64,000 nt of DNA from Thermoanaerobacter sp. A7A. Lineage in GTDB: Bacteria; Bacillota; Thermoanaerobacteria; Thermoanaerobacterales; Thermoanaerobacteraceae. The notes under the pieces are model-generated. The model saw nothing but the letters and a program-made list of their open reading frames with translations, made no database searches and was not told the origin of the DNA. Below are positions 42,232 through 53,121 of the stretch, piece by piece; within the stretch, counting starts at the first letter, position 1, and every line of letters starts with the position of its first letter. The stretch spans positions 1 to 64,000 of the forward strand of contig NZ_AVAF01000171.1 in NCBI RefSeq assembly GCF_000445185.1, read 5' to 3'. The position numbers and the translations under genes are program-made.

Positions 42232-42683
42232 TGGAAATGGAAATAAAAGATGTATTGAACGAAAAAATGATGGTTTTTGACCTAAAGGCAAAGGACAAAA
42301 ATGGAGTGTTGGAAGAGTTAGTAAGTGTTTTAAAAGAAAATGGAGTTGTAGATGATGAAGAAGGCTTTTTAGAAGTGGTGAAAAAAAGAGAAGAGGAGTT
42401 TTCTACAGGTATAGGTTATGGGGTTGCAATACCTCATGGCAAAAGCAGTCTTGTGAAAAAGCCAGCAATAGTATTTGGTAAGTCTTGCCAAGGAATAGAC
42501 TATAACTCAATGGATGGCAAACCTGCCCATTTATTTTTCTTAATTGCTGTGCCAGACAACTCTGATGAGTTACATCTTAAAGTTTTGGCTGAGCTTTCAA
42601 GGTCTTTAATGCATAAGGAGGTGAGAGAAGAGTTAGAAAAAGCTTTGACACCTGAGGAAGTCATAAACGCTTTTAATAAGTAA
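42228..42683 (+). CDS. PTS fructose EIIA component
   Basis: FSTGIGYGVAIPHGKSSLVKKPAIVFGKS phospho-His motif. Confidence 0.92.
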   Translation: MMEMEIKDVLNEKMMVFDLKAKDKNGVLEELVSVLKENGVVDDEEGFLEVVKKREEEFSTGIGYGVAIPHGKSSLVKKPAIVFGKSCQGIDYNSMDGKPAHLFFLIAVPDNSDELHLKVLAELSRSLMHKEVREELEKALTPEEVINAFNK

Positions 42684-42706
42684 ATTTTTAAGAGAGGGGA
42701 TTAATT

Positions 42707-44065
42707 ATGAAAAAGGTAGTTGCTGTTACAGCCTGCCCTACAGGTATTGCTCATACCTATATGGCGGCGGAAAATCTTCAGATGGCAGCCAAAGAAATGG
42801 GAGTAGACATAAAGGTAGAGACTCAAGGGTCAATAGGTGCAGAAAACCAGCTTACTGAAGAAGATATAAAAGCTGCTGATGCTGTCATAATAGCAGCTGC
42901 GACAAAAGTTGATAAATCAAGATTTGCCGGTAAACCTGTACTTGAGGTACCAGTTGAAGATGCTATAAAGGATGCAAAAGGACTTATTGAAAAGGCTCTT
43001 AAGATGGAAAAGCCAAAAGATTATGTAGAAAAGGTAGAAGAAATTCATAAAGAAAGGTCAGCGCAAAGGACAGGTGCCTACAAACACCTTATGACAGGTG
43101 TTTCCTACATGATACCTTTTGTAGTTGCAGGTGGTATTTTAATTGCACTTTCCTTTTTCTGGGGATATAAAGCCTTTGAGGTAGAAGGAACTCTTCCTTG
43201 GGCTTTGATGAAAATTGGCGGTGGTTCAGCTTTTGCATTGATGGTGCCGATTTTGTCTGGCTATATAGCATTTTCTATTGCAGATAGGCCTGGTCTTGTT
43301 CCCGGTATGGTAGGCGGTATGCTGGCAGTATCCACTGGGGCAGGATTTTTAGGCGGTATCATTTCAGGATTTTTGGCAGGATATACGATAGTTTATCTGA
43401 AAAGGTTAATAAAGCTTCCTAAAACATTAGAAGGTTTAATGCCAATACTCATATTGCCGGTATTATCGACTTTAATAGTAGGACTTTTAATGATATATGT
43501 AATTGGTTCTCCAATGAAAGCCATAATGACATCTTTGACTGCCTGGCTTACTGGGATGAGTTCTACAAATGCAGTGATTTTTGGAGCAATATTGGGACTT
43601 ATGATGGCTTTTGATATGGGTGGTCCTGTAAACAAGACAGCTTATACTTTTGCAACAGGTCTTTTAGCATCAAATGTTTTTGCTCCAATGGCAGCGGTCA
43701 TGGCAGCAGGCATGACACCTCCTCTTGGACTTGCACTTGCAACTGTTCTTTTCAAGAATAGATTTACAAAGGAAGAGATAGAAGCAGGTAAGGCTGCATG
43801 GGTTTTAGGGGCCTCCTTTATAACAGAAGGTGCTATACCATTTGCAGCAGCAGATCCCTTCAGGGTAATACCTTCTATAATGGTGGGCTCTGCTGTGACA
43901 GCCGCTCTTTCAATGCTTTTCCACATTGAACTTCGAGCTCCTCATGGGGGAATATTTGTAATACCGATAGCTGTGTCAAATCCTCTTCTTTACATTGGAG
44001 TAATAGCAGTTGGTACAGTAGTTACTGCTCTTATGATAGCAGTGCTTAAAAAGAAAATTGACTAA
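42707..44065 (+). CDS. PTS fructose EIIBC component
   Basis: [24 protein letters not shown] active site, EIIC membrane domain. Confidence 0.95.
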   Translation: MKKVVAVTACPTGIAHTYMAAENLQMAAKEMGVDIKVETQGSIGAENQLTEEDIKAADAVIIAAATKVDKSRFAGKPVLEVPVEDAIKDAKGLIEKALKMEKPKDYVEKVEEIHKERSAQRTGAYKHLMTGVSYMIPFVVAGGILIALSFFWGYKAFEVEGTLPWALMKIGGGSAFALMVPILSGYIAFSIADRPGLVPGMVGGMLAVSTGAGFLGGIISGFLAGYTIVYLKRLIKLPKTLEGLMPILILPVLSTLIVGLLMIYVIGSPMKAIMTSLTAWLTGMSSTNAVIFGAILGLMMAFDMGGPVNKTAYTFATGLLASNVFAPMAAVMAAGMTPPLGLALATVLFKNRFTKEEIEAGKAAWVLGASFITEGAIPFAAADPFRVIPSIMVGSAVTAALSMLFHIELRAPHGGIFVIPIAVSNPLLYIGVIAVGTVVTALMIAVLKKKID

Positions 44066-44071
44066 AAAATT

Positions 44072-44099
44072 GGGGTAAGCAAGAGCTTGCCCCTAATTT
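44072..44099 (+). terminator. Terminator of fru operon
   Basis: GGGGTAAGC aaga GCTTGCCCC then taatttttt. Confidence 0.8.
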
Positions 44100-44152
44100 T
44101 TTATTTGCATACAGTTTAGGTATAAATGAGAACTTTAATTATTTCTAGATGA

Positions 44153-44260
44153 CAGTGTAAGGATGCGATATTGCTACGAGAAGCATTAGCAAGATATAAA
44201 GGTGAAGAGCTTAGAGAGAAAGAAAGTGAAGCTTGGTCAAGTGCGGTGATGGAAAAATAG
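44153..44260 (+). pseudogene. Short C-terminal remnant of an unidentified small protein
   Basis: open frame QCKDAILLREALARYKGEELREKESEAWSSAVMEK* preceded by an in-frame stop, no start. Confidence 0.35.
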
Positions 44261-44266
44261 GAATAC

Positions 44267-44710
44267 TCAAAAGTCATTGCCTAAGGAAAATGGATTTTGT
44301 ACTTTTACTTTGCTAAAATACTGGCCTGAATTTAAATCTTCGCTCCATATTATATTACAATCCAGGTTTATTGCACTAACGATTATAAGCGAATCCCAGA
44401 AAGAAATCATGTAGCGTTGTGAAACTTTAATTGCGTCAAGTATATCTTCAAAATCTATTATATTTAGTTTCCAACTCTTAAAAGCTGAAATAATTTCTGC
44501 TGCTTCAGCTGGAATCAAAGGTTTTTTTACTTTTCTTGTAATTGTTACATAAAATTCTTGAAGCACTTGTGTGCTTAAGCATCCATTTCTTTCATACCAT
44601 AATTCTTTTAGTAGTTCTTTTGCAATTTCATGTTTTTTACCAGCAGATACATCATGAGCGTAAACTAAAATATTTGTATCAATGAACTGCAAATTTCTAT
44701 TATCTTTCAT
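44267..44710 (-). CDS. VapC-like PIN-domain toxin
   Basis: QFIDTNILVYAHD...ISFWDSLIIVSAINLDCNIIWSEDLNSG. Confidence 0.9.
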   Translation of the reverse strand: MKDNRNLQFIDTNILVYAHDVSAGKKHEIAKELLKELWYERNGCLSTQVLQEFYVTITRKVKKPLIPAEAAEIISAFKSWKLNIIDFEDILDAIKVSQRYMISFWDSLIIVSAINLDCNIIWSEDLNSGQYFSKVKVQNPFSLGNDF

Positions 44711-44963
44711 ATAAATCTTCTCTCCTCCAGGTAACTTTTCCCTCTGTACCTAAATCAAAACCTTTTTCTAATATTTTTATATGATATAATCTAGCATTTT
44801 CATAGGAGTCTTCTTTTTTTACTATTTCTTCTAGCGTGTCTGTTAAAAGCCTAGATACAGATGTATTTTTATCTATAGCTATATGTTTTATCCTTTGTAA
44901 TAAATTTTTAGGTAAAGACAATGTGATGTTCTGTGTTTCTATTTTTTGCCTTTCTCTATTCAT
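44700..44963 (-). CDS. Ribbon-helix-helix-like antitoxin
   Basis: ITLSLPKNLLQRIKHIAIDKNTSVSRLLTDTLEEIV; start moved to ATG at 44963. Confidence 0.82.
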   Translation of the reverse strand: MNRERQKIETQNITLSLPKNLLQRIKHIAIDKNTSVSRLLTDTLEEIVKKEDSYENARLYHIKILEKGFDLGTEGKVTWRREDLYER

Positions 44964-45116
44964 AATATCACCTCCACGTAATTTAGTATAACACATTTTT
45001 ACGTGTAAATCAATTGTTATGTTAACAAATGCATAGATATAAGCCAAGGAAAATTTATATGGTAAAGAACGTATAGGTACAATTATAGAGAATGACAAAG
45101 AAAGCAAATAGAAATA

Positions 45117-45148
45117 AAGAAATTGGGTAAAAACTTACCCAATTTCTT
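45117..45148. terminator. Terminator of hsp20
   Basis: AAGAAATTGGGTAA aaac TTACCCAATTTCTT. Confidence 0.85.
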
Positions 45149-45584
45149 ATTCTATATCTATTTTTCTTCCCTTTGGCTTACTTGGATGTAATTTTGGCAT
45201 TGTGATTTTGAGGATGCCATTTTCAAATTTAGCAGTGGTTCTTTCAGGGTCTACTTCTGCTGGTAGTTCTATTCTTCTGGCAAAACTTCCGTAATATCTT
45301 TCTCTCATGTAATAATTTTTATCTTCTCTTTCTTCGTCTACTGTGGTTTGCCCTTTTATTTCCAGTATATTGTCATAAACATTTATTTCAATGTCTTTTT
45401 TGTCAACACCAGGCAGTTCAGCAGTTGCGACTATTTCTGTTTCAGATTCGGTGATGTCTACTCTTGGTCGAGAAAATAGACCTGAAAAAGATGGAAAGTT
45501 AACGTCTAAAATACTTGGCAAATTTTTGAGATTGATGTCAAATGGCCAATCCCACCAATCACGTCCTCGCCTCATAAGGCTCAT
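45147..45584 (-). CDS. Hsp20/alpha-crystallin family small heat-shock protein
   Basis: ATAELPGVDKKDIEINVYDNILEIKGQ...FENGILKITMPK. Confidence 0.95.
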   Translation of the reverse strand: MSLMRRGRDWWDWPFDINLKNLPSILDVNFPSFSGLFSRPRVDITESETEIVATAELPGVDKKDIEINVYDNILEIKGQTTVDEEREDKNYYMRERYYGSFARRIELPAEVDPERTTAKFENGILKITMPKLHPSKPKGRKIDIE

Positions 45585-45747
45585 TTACATCACCTCCATA
45601 TTTTTCTATTATTTATTATATCACATTAATTGAAATTTTCAATTATTAGGTTTCACAAAATCCTCACATTTAATTCTTACTTTTTTATTCTTTTTATGTT
45701 AAAATCTATAAGGGTGAAATTGACGATGTAAAAAAGGAAGTGATTAA

Positions 45748-46656
45748 ATGCGACCAGATGAAAAAGATGTAAGTAAGTTGTACTTTTTTGTCATGTTACT
45801 TCTCATAACAGTGGGATATTTGGTGCAAAAGGCTTCTTTATATATAGGTATACTAATCACAGAATTTTTTCTTGTTTTACTGCCTGTTATTCTTTACCTT
45901 CTTTTTAAAAGATATGATGTAAAATATGTTTTAAGGTTAAATCCTATAAAGGGTGATCAAGCTTTTTTAGTGATAATAATAGCTGCTTTAGGTTGGATAG
46001 TATCAGGTTTTTTTGCACTTTTAACAAATTACTTTCTATCTAAATTAGGTAAAATTCCGGTTATGCCAATACCTGCAGCTTCCAATACACAAGAACTTTT
46101 TATGCAAATTCTAATATTTGGAGCTGTAGCTGCCTGCTGTGAAGAAATATTTATGCGAGGACTTGTTATGAGAAGTTTTGAAATGAGAGGTTCTATAAAG
46201 AGTATTTTTATAACCGCTATATTCTTTGCAATGCTTCATTTAAATGTGCAAAATTTTTTAGGTATACTTTTTCTCGGTAGTTTATTGGGATATGTGGTGT
46301 ATAGAACTAATTCCATATATGGAGGAATGATAGGCCATTTTACAAATAACACTATTTCTGTATTGTTATCCTATTTTATAGCACAACAAAACTTAGGAAA
46401 AGCAACTCCATTACAACAGGTAGATATTCCATTTATTGTTGTCATTGGTTATGGGATTTTTGCATTATTTGCTGCTATTCTTTTGTATGTGCTATTGAGA
46501 TATTTGAAGAAAGTAACTGACCCATATGTTATTCGCGGTATTACAAAGTTAAAAGAAGACTTATATATTTTCTTGCATTGGCCTGTACTTTTATCAGTGT
46601 TAGTATTTTTGTATAGAATTACTGAACAGATATTAAAAATAGCTGGGGTTATATAA
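45748..46656 (+). CDS. CPBP-family intramembrane glutamic endopeptidase
   Basis: CCEEIFMRGLV (EExxxR), FFAMLHLN, GHFTNN motifs. Confidence 0.9.
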   Translation: MRPDEKDVSKLYFFVMLLLITVGYLVQKASLYIGILITEFFLVLLPVILYLLFKRYDVKYVLRLNPIKGDQAFLVIIIAALGWIVSGFFALLTNYFLSKLGKIPVMPIPAASNTQELFMQILIFGAVAACCEEIFMRGLVMRSFEMRGSIKSIFITAIFFAMLHLNVQNFLGILFLGSLLGYVVYRTNSIYGGMIGHFTNNTISVLLSYFIAQQNLGKATPLQQVDIPFIVVIGYGIFALFAAILLYVLLRYLKKVTDPYVIRGITKLKEDLYIFLHWPVLLSVLVFLYRITEQILKIAGVI

Positions 46657-46683
46657 AGAATGCTTAAAAGAAAATGAAAACTG

Positions 46684-46741
46684 TTGACGTAAATAAAAGA
46701 ATAGGATAGAATAATAAATAGAAGAAATGCAATCGGTTTCA
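46684..46741 (+). promoter_or_regulatory. Promoter TTGACG-17-TAGAAT with cre-like operator TGCAATCGGTTTCA (46728-46741)
   Basis: reverse complement TGAAACCGATTGCA matches the LacI/CcpA-type cre consensus at 13/14. Confidence 0.6.
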
Positions 46742-46761
46742 TTTTAAAGGTGGTGATATAC

Positions 46762-47775
46762 ATGAATGTAACGATTAAAGATGTGGCAAAGAGGGCAAAT
46801 GTTGCTCCTTCTACTGTATCGAGGGTTATTGCTGATAATCCGCGTATAAGTAAAGAGACAAAAGAAAGAGTTTGGAAGGCGATGGAGGAATTGGGGTATT
46901 ATCCAAATGCCATTGCCAGAAGCCTTGCAAGTAAAGTGACAAATACTTTGGGACTTATAATGCCTCGCTCCACAGAAGAAGCTTTTTCAAATCCTTTTTT
47001 CCCAGAAGTTATGAGGGGCATAAGTGTTGTTGCCCATAGAGAAAAGTATGATTTGCTTTTGTCGACATCTGGAAATCAAGAAGAGGAAAAAGAAGCGGTT
47101 ATAAATATGGTAAAAGGCAAACGAGTAGATGGAATAATTCTTTTATCTTCTCGTACAACCGATGAGCTTATACCTTGGCTAAGAGATGAAAAATTTCCTT
47201 TTGTAGTAATAGGTAAACCTCTTGATGCTAAAGGTGTATATTGGGTTGACAATGACAATATAGGGGCTTCTAAGCTTGCTACTAATTACCTTATTAAACA
47301 TGGGCATAGAGAAATTGCTTTTATAAGTGGTTCATTGGAATATGTAGTGAGTTTAGATAGGTTAGATGGTTATAAACTTGCCCTTGAGGAAAATGGAATA
47401 CCTTTTAAGAGAGAGTTGGTGGAACAAGATGAGTTTTCAGAAGACGGTGGATACAGGGCGATGATGAGAATATTAGAAAGAGAAAAACCTACTGCAGTTG
47501 TGGTTACTGATGATGTTATGGCATTTGGTGTTATAAGGGCTGCAATAGATAAAGGATATAGAGTTCCTGAGGATATATCAATAGTAGGGTTTAACAACAT
47601 TCCCTTGTCAGCTTTTGCAAACCCACCCCTTACGACAATAGATATTTCTACATTTGATTTGGGAATTAAGTCTGCAGAACTTTTGATTGCAAGGTTAAAG
47701 CAAAAGGATGTAGACACAGACCACATCATTGTGCCTGTAAAGCTTGTGGAGAGGAAATCTTGTGTTGCAAGATAA
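46762..47775 (+). CDS. LacI-family transcriptional regulator
   Basis: VTIKDVAKRANVAPSTVSRVIADNPRISKETKERV. Confidence 0.95.
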   Translation: MNVTIKDVAKRANVAPSTVSRVIADNPRISKETKERVWKAMEELGYYPNAIARSLASKVTNTLGLIMPRSTEEAFSNPFFPEVMRGISVVAHREKYDLLLSTSGNQEEEKEAVINMVKGKRVDGIILLSSRTTDELIPWLRDEKFPFVVIGKPLDAKGVYWVDNDNIGASKLATNYLIKHGHREIAFISGSLEYVVSLDRLDGYKLALEENGIPFKRELVEQDEFSEDGGYRAMMRILEREKPTAVVVTDDVMAFGVIRAAIDKGYRVPEDISIVGFNNIPLSAFANPPLTTIDISTFDLGIKSAELLIARLKQKDVDTDHIIVPVKLVERKSCVAR

Positions 47776-47808
47776 AAAGCTGTAGGGTTTACATTCCTAC
47801 AGCTTTTT
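47774..47808. terminator. Bidirectional terminator
   Basis: AAAAAGCTGTAGG...CCTACAGCTTTTT. Confidence 0.88.
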
Positions 47809-49183
47809 TATGGCCTTTTAAAAACGTTTCTCCTACTTCGTAGATATTTCCTGCTCCAACTGTTAATACTAAATCGCCTGCTTTTGCATTTTTATTTAAA
47901 TACTCAACTATAGAGTCAAAATCTTTTAAGTACAAAACATCCTTTCCTCTTTGAGAGATTAGTTCCACTAAATCTTTAGATGAAACAATTCCTGTGTCTT
48001 TTTCTCTTGCGGCGTATATGTCAGCTATTATTATTTTATCCGCATTGTCAAAGGATCCTGCAAAATCATTAAGCAAAGATTTAGTTCTTGAGTAAGTATG
48101 TGGCTGGAATATACAAATAATTCTTTTATGAGGATAATTTTTTGCTGCTTCTAAAGTTGCTTTAATTTCAGCAGGGTGATGAGCATAGTCATCCACAATT
48201 GTTATGCCATCAACTATTCCTTTTATTTCGAATCTTCTATGAGTGCCTTTGAATTCAGTTAAATAATGAGAAGCTTTTTTTATGTCAATTCCTACAAGGT
48301 GACTTACTGCCAAAGCAGCTAAGGTGTTGTAAACATTGTGTTTTCCGGGTATTGATAATTTAAAATTGCCCATATATTCCTCTTTATAATAAACGTCAAA
48401 AATTGCACAGCCTTTGTCATCAAAACTTATGTTTTTTGCTTTCCAATCACTATCTTGGTAAATACCATAGGTCACAATGTTTTTATTTAACCCATTTACA
48501 ACATACATGGTGTTTGCATCATCTTTGCATGCTACCACAAATCCATCTGGTGGAACTAAATTAGCAAATTGCCTAAAAGACTGTTTTATGTTGTCAATAT
48601 TTTTGAAGTAATCTAAGTGGTCTGAATCGACATTTAGTATAACAGCTATGTAAGGATAAAACTTTAGAAAACTATCTGTATATTCACAAGCTTCTGTGAC
48701 AAAATATTCACTGTTTCCAACTCTCACATTTCCTCCTATTACATCTACTTCTCCTCCTACTAAAACTGTTGGGTCAAATCCCATACCATCGAGTATTACA
48801 GATATTAAAGAAGTAGTAGTTGTCTTTCCATGACTTCCTGCAACAGCAATGCCGTATTTGTATTTTTTCATAATGAGACCTAAAAGGGTAGCTCTATCTA
48901 TAGTAGGTATATTTAATTCTTTAGCCTTTTGATATTCAGGATTATCTTCATGGATAGCAGCTGTATACACTACTAAATCAGAACCTATGACACTGTTTTC
49001 ATTGTGAGGTATTGTTATAACTGCTCCTTCTTGTTTTAACCTTTCGATTATATGAGAATTTTTTATATCTGAGCCTGTTACTATATGGCCGTTATTCAAA
49101 AGTATATGAGCTAAACCGCTCATGCTTATACCGCCAATTCCTATAAAATGCACTCTTTTAAAGTTTTCAAGATTTATATCCAT
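47789..49183 (-). CDS. murC: UDP-N-acetylmuramate--L-alanine ligase
   Basis: VHFIGIGGISMSGLAHIL, AGSHGKTTTTSLIS. Confidence 0.97.
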   Translation of the reverse strand: MDINLENFKRVHFIGIGGISMSGLAHILLNNGHIVTGSDIKNSHIIERLKQEGAVITIPHNENSVIGSDLVVYTAAIHEDNPEYQKAKELNIPTIDRATLLGLIMKKYKYGIAVAGSHGKTTTTSLISVILDGMGFDPTVLVGGEVDVIGGNVRVGNSEYFVTEACEYTDSFLKFYPYIAVILNVDSDHLDYFKNIDNIKQSFRQFANLVPPDGFVVACKDDANTMYVVNGLNKNIVTYGIYQDSDWKAKNISFDDKGCAIFDVYYKEEYMGNFKLSIPGKHNVYNTLAALAVSHLVGIDIKKASHYLTEFKGTHRRFEIKGIVDGITIVDDYAHHPAEIKATLEAAKNYPHKRIICIFQPHTYSRTKSLLNDFAGSFDNADKIIIADIYAAREKDTGIVSSKDLVELISQRGKDVLYLKDFDSIVEYLNKNAKAGDLVLTVGAGNIYEVGETFLKGHKKAVGM

Positions 49184-49357
49184 AGTTTACGCTCCTCTCA
49201 GTTCCTATTGTTATTATTGCCTTTTCATGGTTAAAATATGATTAAAGCTTGTCAAAAGCCCCTATATTTATAAAAAAATTATATCACATGTTGCACAAAA
49301 GTGAACTTTTAAATATAATTTTGGTATAAAAGTTTGTATGTGCGGAGGTTATTTTTT

Positions 49358-50182
49358 ATGGATAAGTACAAACGGTATGAACGATTGGCAGCAATCGTTA
49401 AGATATTTAGTGAAAATCCTAATACACTAATAAATTTGGAGTATTTTATGAATTTTTTTGGTATAGCTAAATCTACTGCCTCGGAAGATATCGATATTTT
49501 AAAGAGTGTAATAGAAAAATTTAATTTTGGTAAATTAATTACGCTGCCTGGAGCTGGTGGTGGAGTAAAATACATTCCTATAGCTAATATTAAAAGTTAT
49601 TTGCCTTTTGTACAAGAAATAAAGGAAAAATTAAAGGATCCGTCGAGAATAATTCCCGGAGGTTTTTTGTACACTGCCGATTTGATTTATTCTCCCAATA
49701 TTGTAACAAAAATTGGTGAAATTTTAGTATTTCCTTTTTTGGATAAAAACGTTGATGCGATTGTAACTGTGGAGACAAAGGGTATACCTATTGCCTTAAT
49801 GTGCGCAAGGACGCTTAATGTTCCCCTTGTAATAATTAGAAAAGATAGCAGAGTTACAGAAGGTTCTTTTGTTTCTATTAATTATATTTCTGGGTCTCAA
49901 AGACACATACGATCTATGTCTTTGGCTAGAAGGTCTTTACAGAAAGGTTCTAAAGTATTATTGATAGATGACTTTATGAAAGCAGGTGGGACGATTAAAG
50001 GTATGATGGAACTTATGGAGGAATTTGACGCTGAAGTGGTTGGTGCAGGAGTTATGATTTCGACGGAAAAACCGGAGAATAAGCTGGTAGATAATTACAT
50101 TTCGGTTTTCGTGTTAAAAAATATGGAGGAAGAGAAAAATATAATTGACATTGAAATAAGTGATTGGATATTGAAGGATTAA
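49358..50182 (+). CDS. purR: Pur operon repressor PurR
   Basis: YKRYERLAAIVKIFSENPN... C-terminal PRT domain VLLIDDFMKAGGTIKGM. Confidence 0.94.
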   Translation: MDKYKRYERLAAIVKIFSENPNTLINLEYFMNFFGIAKSTASEDIDILKSVIEKFNFGKLITLPGAGGGVKYIPIANIKSYLPFVQEIKEKLKDPSRIIPGGFLYTADLIYSPNIVTKIGEILVFPFLDKNVDAIVTVETKGIPIALMCARTLNVPLVIIRKDSRVTEGSFVSINYISGSQRHIRSMSLARRSLQKGSKVLLIDDFMKAGGTIKGMMELMEEFDAEVVGAGVMISTEKPENKLVDNYISVFVLKNMEEEKNIIDIEISDWILKD

Positions 50183-50323
50183 AATGAATAAAATTTTTTA
50201 AAAATTTTTCGGAATTTTAGTTTTTCCTGAAGGAAATTTTGATTTTATGGCGAATATTTATTAGTGTAAGAGTAGTTCCGCAAATGCTAACTTAGGGTTT
50301 AACTTCAGGAAGGTGGTGAGCTT

Positions 50324-50602
50324 ATGGAAATTACAGACGTAAGGGTGAGAAAACTTAATGAGGAAGGCAAAATGAAGGCTGTAGTTTCTGTAACCTTTGA
50401 CAATGAATTTGTAGTTCACGACATAAAGGTTATAGAGGGCCAAAATGGGTTGTTTATTGCTATGCCAAGTCGAAAAACTCCCGAAGGGGAGTTTAAAGAT
50501 ATTGCTCACCCTATAAATTCAGACACAAGAAATAGATTACAAAGCGCTATTCTCAAAGAATATGAAAAAGCAAAAGAACAAGAAGCTGCACATAAGGAAT
50601 AA
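50324..50602 (+). CDS. spoVG: Septation/sporulation protein SpoVG
   Basis: [51 protein letters not shown]. Confidence 0.97.
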   Translation: MEITDVRVRKLNEEGKMKAVVSVTFDNEFVVHDIKVIEGQNGLFIAMPSRKTPEGEFKDIAHPINSDTRNRLQSAILKEYEKAKEQEAAHKE

Positions 50603-50671
50603 AAAGGAGCTTGTCTCCTTTTTATTTTTTTGTTGAACTTTGCTGCAATTATAGTTAAAATAGTATAGGGT

Positions 50672-52081
50672 ATGAGAATTAAATTTAGTATAGAGGGTGT
50701 GGAAAAATTGGAAGGGCTAGTGACGCTTATTTTAGCGGCGGGTCTTGGGAAAAGAATGAAATCTAAGCATCCCAAGGTGATTCATAAAGTTTGTGGTAAA
50801 CCGATGATAGAATGGGTAGTAGATGCGGTGGAAAAAATAGGAAGTAACGAAGTAATTGTAGTAGTCGGCCACAAAGCAGAAGAAGTTAAGGAAGTTTTAA
50901 AAGAAAGAGTCAAGTATGCTTATCAAGAAGTGCAGTTAGGCACAGGTCATGCTGTGATGATGGCGGAAGACTTACTCCCTGAGGAAGGTAATGTTCTGAT
51001 TTTGACTGGAGATACGCCCCTTATTACCTCCAATACCTTAAAAGAATTAATAAATTTTCATATTAAAGAGCATAACAGTGTCACTATTTTGTCTTCAGTA
51101 TTAGAAGACCCTACAGGTTATGGGAGGATAATAAGGGATGAAAGTGGAAACGTTATAAAGATTGTGGAAGATAAAGATGCGACGGAAGAAGAAAAAAGCA
51201 TCCATGAGATAAATTCTGCCATGTACGTTATGGATATAGCCAAACTAAAAAAGGCGTTAAGAAGGATAACCAATAATAACGCACAGGGTGAATATTATCT
51301 GACGGATGCTGTGGAAATTATAAGAGATATGGATGGAAAAATTGGCGCTTTTACTGTACCTTCAGAGGAGATAACGGGAGTAAATTCAAGGGTCCAGCTT
51401 TTTGAAGCAGAGAAAATAATGAGAAAGCGGATTAATTATCGTCACATGGAAAACGGAGTAACAATAGTGGACCCTGATACCACTTATATAGGAGCTGAAG
51501 TGGAGATTGGAGCAGATACTGTAATATTGCCTGGTTGTGTTATAGAAGGGAAAACGAAAATAGGAAGTGATTGTGAGATAGGGCCTAATTGTAGGATTGT
51601 TGATTCAGAAATCGGTGATGGATGTAGTGTCACGTATTCGGTAATACTCTCTTCAAAAATAGGAAATAATGTTAAAATAGGACCTTTTGCCCACATAAGG
51701 CCAGAAACTGTGATACAGAGTAATGTCAAAATAGGGGATTTTGTAGAGATAAAGAAGTCAATAATTGATGAAGGGAGTAAAGTTCCTCATCTTACGTATG
51801 TGGGAGACGCGGAAGTTGGTAAAAATGTCAATATGGGATGTGGCTCTATTACAGTTAATTATGATGGTAAACAAAAGTACAAGACAGTGATAGGAGATAA
51901 TGTTTTCGTGGGATGTAATGTAAATCTTGTAGCGCCAGTAAAGATTGGAAATAATGCTTATATTGCTGCTGGTTCAACTATAACAGAGAATGTTCCTGAA
52001 GGAGCCCTTGCCATAGCCAGAAGTAGGCAAACTAATAAAGAGGGCTGGGTACAGGAAAGAATAAAAAAAGGGAGGCTTTAA
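50672..52081 (+). CDS. glmU: Bifunctional UDP-GlcNAc pyrophosphorylase / GlcN-1-P acetyltransferase
   Basis: LVTLILAAGLGKRMKSKHPKVIHKVCGKPM; C-terminal left-handed beta helix; start codon uncertain. Confidence 0.96.
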   Translation: MRIKFSIEGVEKLEGLVTLILAAGLGKRMKSKHPKVIHKVCGKPMIEWVVDAVEKIGSNEVIVVVGHKAEEVKEVLKERVKYAYQEVQLGTGHAVMMAEDLLPEEGNVLILTGDTPLITSNTLKELINFHIKEHNSVTILSSVLEDPTGYGRIIRDESGNVIKIVEDKDATEEEKSIHEINSAMYVMDIAKLKKALRRITNNNAQGEYYLTDAVEIIRDMDGKIGAFTVPSEEITGVNSRVQLFEAEKIMRKRINYRHMENGVTIVDPDTTYIGAEVEIGADTVILPGCVIEGKTKIGSDCEIGPNCRIVDSEIGDGCSVTYSVILSSKIGNNVKIGPFAHIRPETVIQSNVKIGDFVEIKKSIIDEGSKVPHLTYVGDAEVGKNVNMGCGSITVNYDGKQKYKTVIGDNVFVGCNVNLVAPVKIGNNAYIAAGSTITENVPEGALAIARSRQTNKEGWVQERIKKGRL

Positions 52082-52086
52082 ATTAA

Positions 52087-53037
52087 ATGGTAAGATATAA
52101 TAGTTCTCTAAAAATTTTTTCAGGAAATTCAAATCCTAAGTTAGCCAGTGAAATAGCAGAACATCTTGGACTTAAACTTTGTGATTCAGAAGTAGGGACT
52201 TTTAGTGATGGAGAGATAAGTGTAAGGATTGGAGAAAGTGTAAGAGGTGCAAGCGTTTTTGTAATACAGTCAACTTGTGCGCCTGTTAACAACAACTTAA
52301 TGGAATTATTGATAATGATTGATGCTTTTAAAAGGGCATCTGCGGCTGAAATTAATGCAGTTATACCCTACTATGGTTATGCAAGACAAGACAGAAAAGC
52401 AAAGGCGAGGGACCCAATTACTGCAAAGCTTGTAGCTGACCTTATAACTGCAGCAGGAGCCCATAGAGTTGTTACAATGGACCTTCATGCTCCACAAATA
52501 CAAGGGTATTTTAATATTCCTGTAGACCATCTTTTAGGAGGACCAATACTTGCGAAATATTTTCTTGACAAGGAATTGGGAAATGATGTAGTAGTTGTTT
52601 CCCCTGACCATGGCAGTGTGACAAGAGCGAGGTATTTTGCAGAAAAATTGAATGCTCCTCTTGCTATTATTGACAAAAGAAGGCCAAAAGCTAATGTAGC
52701 AGAGATAATGAATATAATAGGTGATGTAAGAGGGAAAAAGGCTATTTTGGTAGATGACCTTATTGATACCGCTGGTACTTTGGTACAAGGGGCGGAGGCT
52801 CTTCTTGACAGTGGTGCTACTGAAGTTTATGCTTGCGCGACTCATGGGGTGTTGTCAGGCCCTGCGATTGAAAGGCTTAAGGAATCACCAATAAAAGAAT
52901 TGGTTATAACCGATACAATCCCTCTTCCCGAAGAGAAAAAAATTGACAAAATTAAAGTGAGGTCTGTAGCTCCTTTATTTGCAGAAGCGATTTGGAGAAT
53001 CCATGAAGGAATGTCTGTAAGTAAATTGTTTGTATAG
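52087..53037 (+). CDS. prs: Ribose-phosphate pyrophosphokinase
   Basis: [41 protein letters not shown]. Confidence 0.97.
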   Translation: MVRYNSSLKIFSGNSNPKLASEIAEHLGLKLCDSEVGTFSDGEISVRIGESVRGASVFVIQSTCAPVNNNLMELLIMIDAFKRASAAEINAVIPYYGYARQDRKAKARDPITAKLVADLITAAGAHRVVTMDLHAPQIQGYFNIPVDHLLGGPILAKYFLDKELGNDVVVVSPDHGSVTRARYFAEKLNAPLAIIDKRRPKANVAEIMNIIGDVRGKKAILVDDLIDTAGTLVQGAEALLDSGATEVYACATHGVLSGPAIERLKESPIKELVITDTIPLPEEKKIDKIKVRSVAPLFAEAIWRIHEGMSVSKLFV

Positions 53038-53058
53038 GCACTTTATGTGCCTTTTTTA
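53036..53058 (+). terminator. Terminator of prs
   Basis: AGGCAC tttat GTGCCT TTTTT. Confidence 0.85.
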
Positions 53059-53121
53059 TATTATTTAAAATTTTATTATGATATAATTTAAGCAAGGAAA
53101 CTTGAAGTAGAGGGTGATTTT

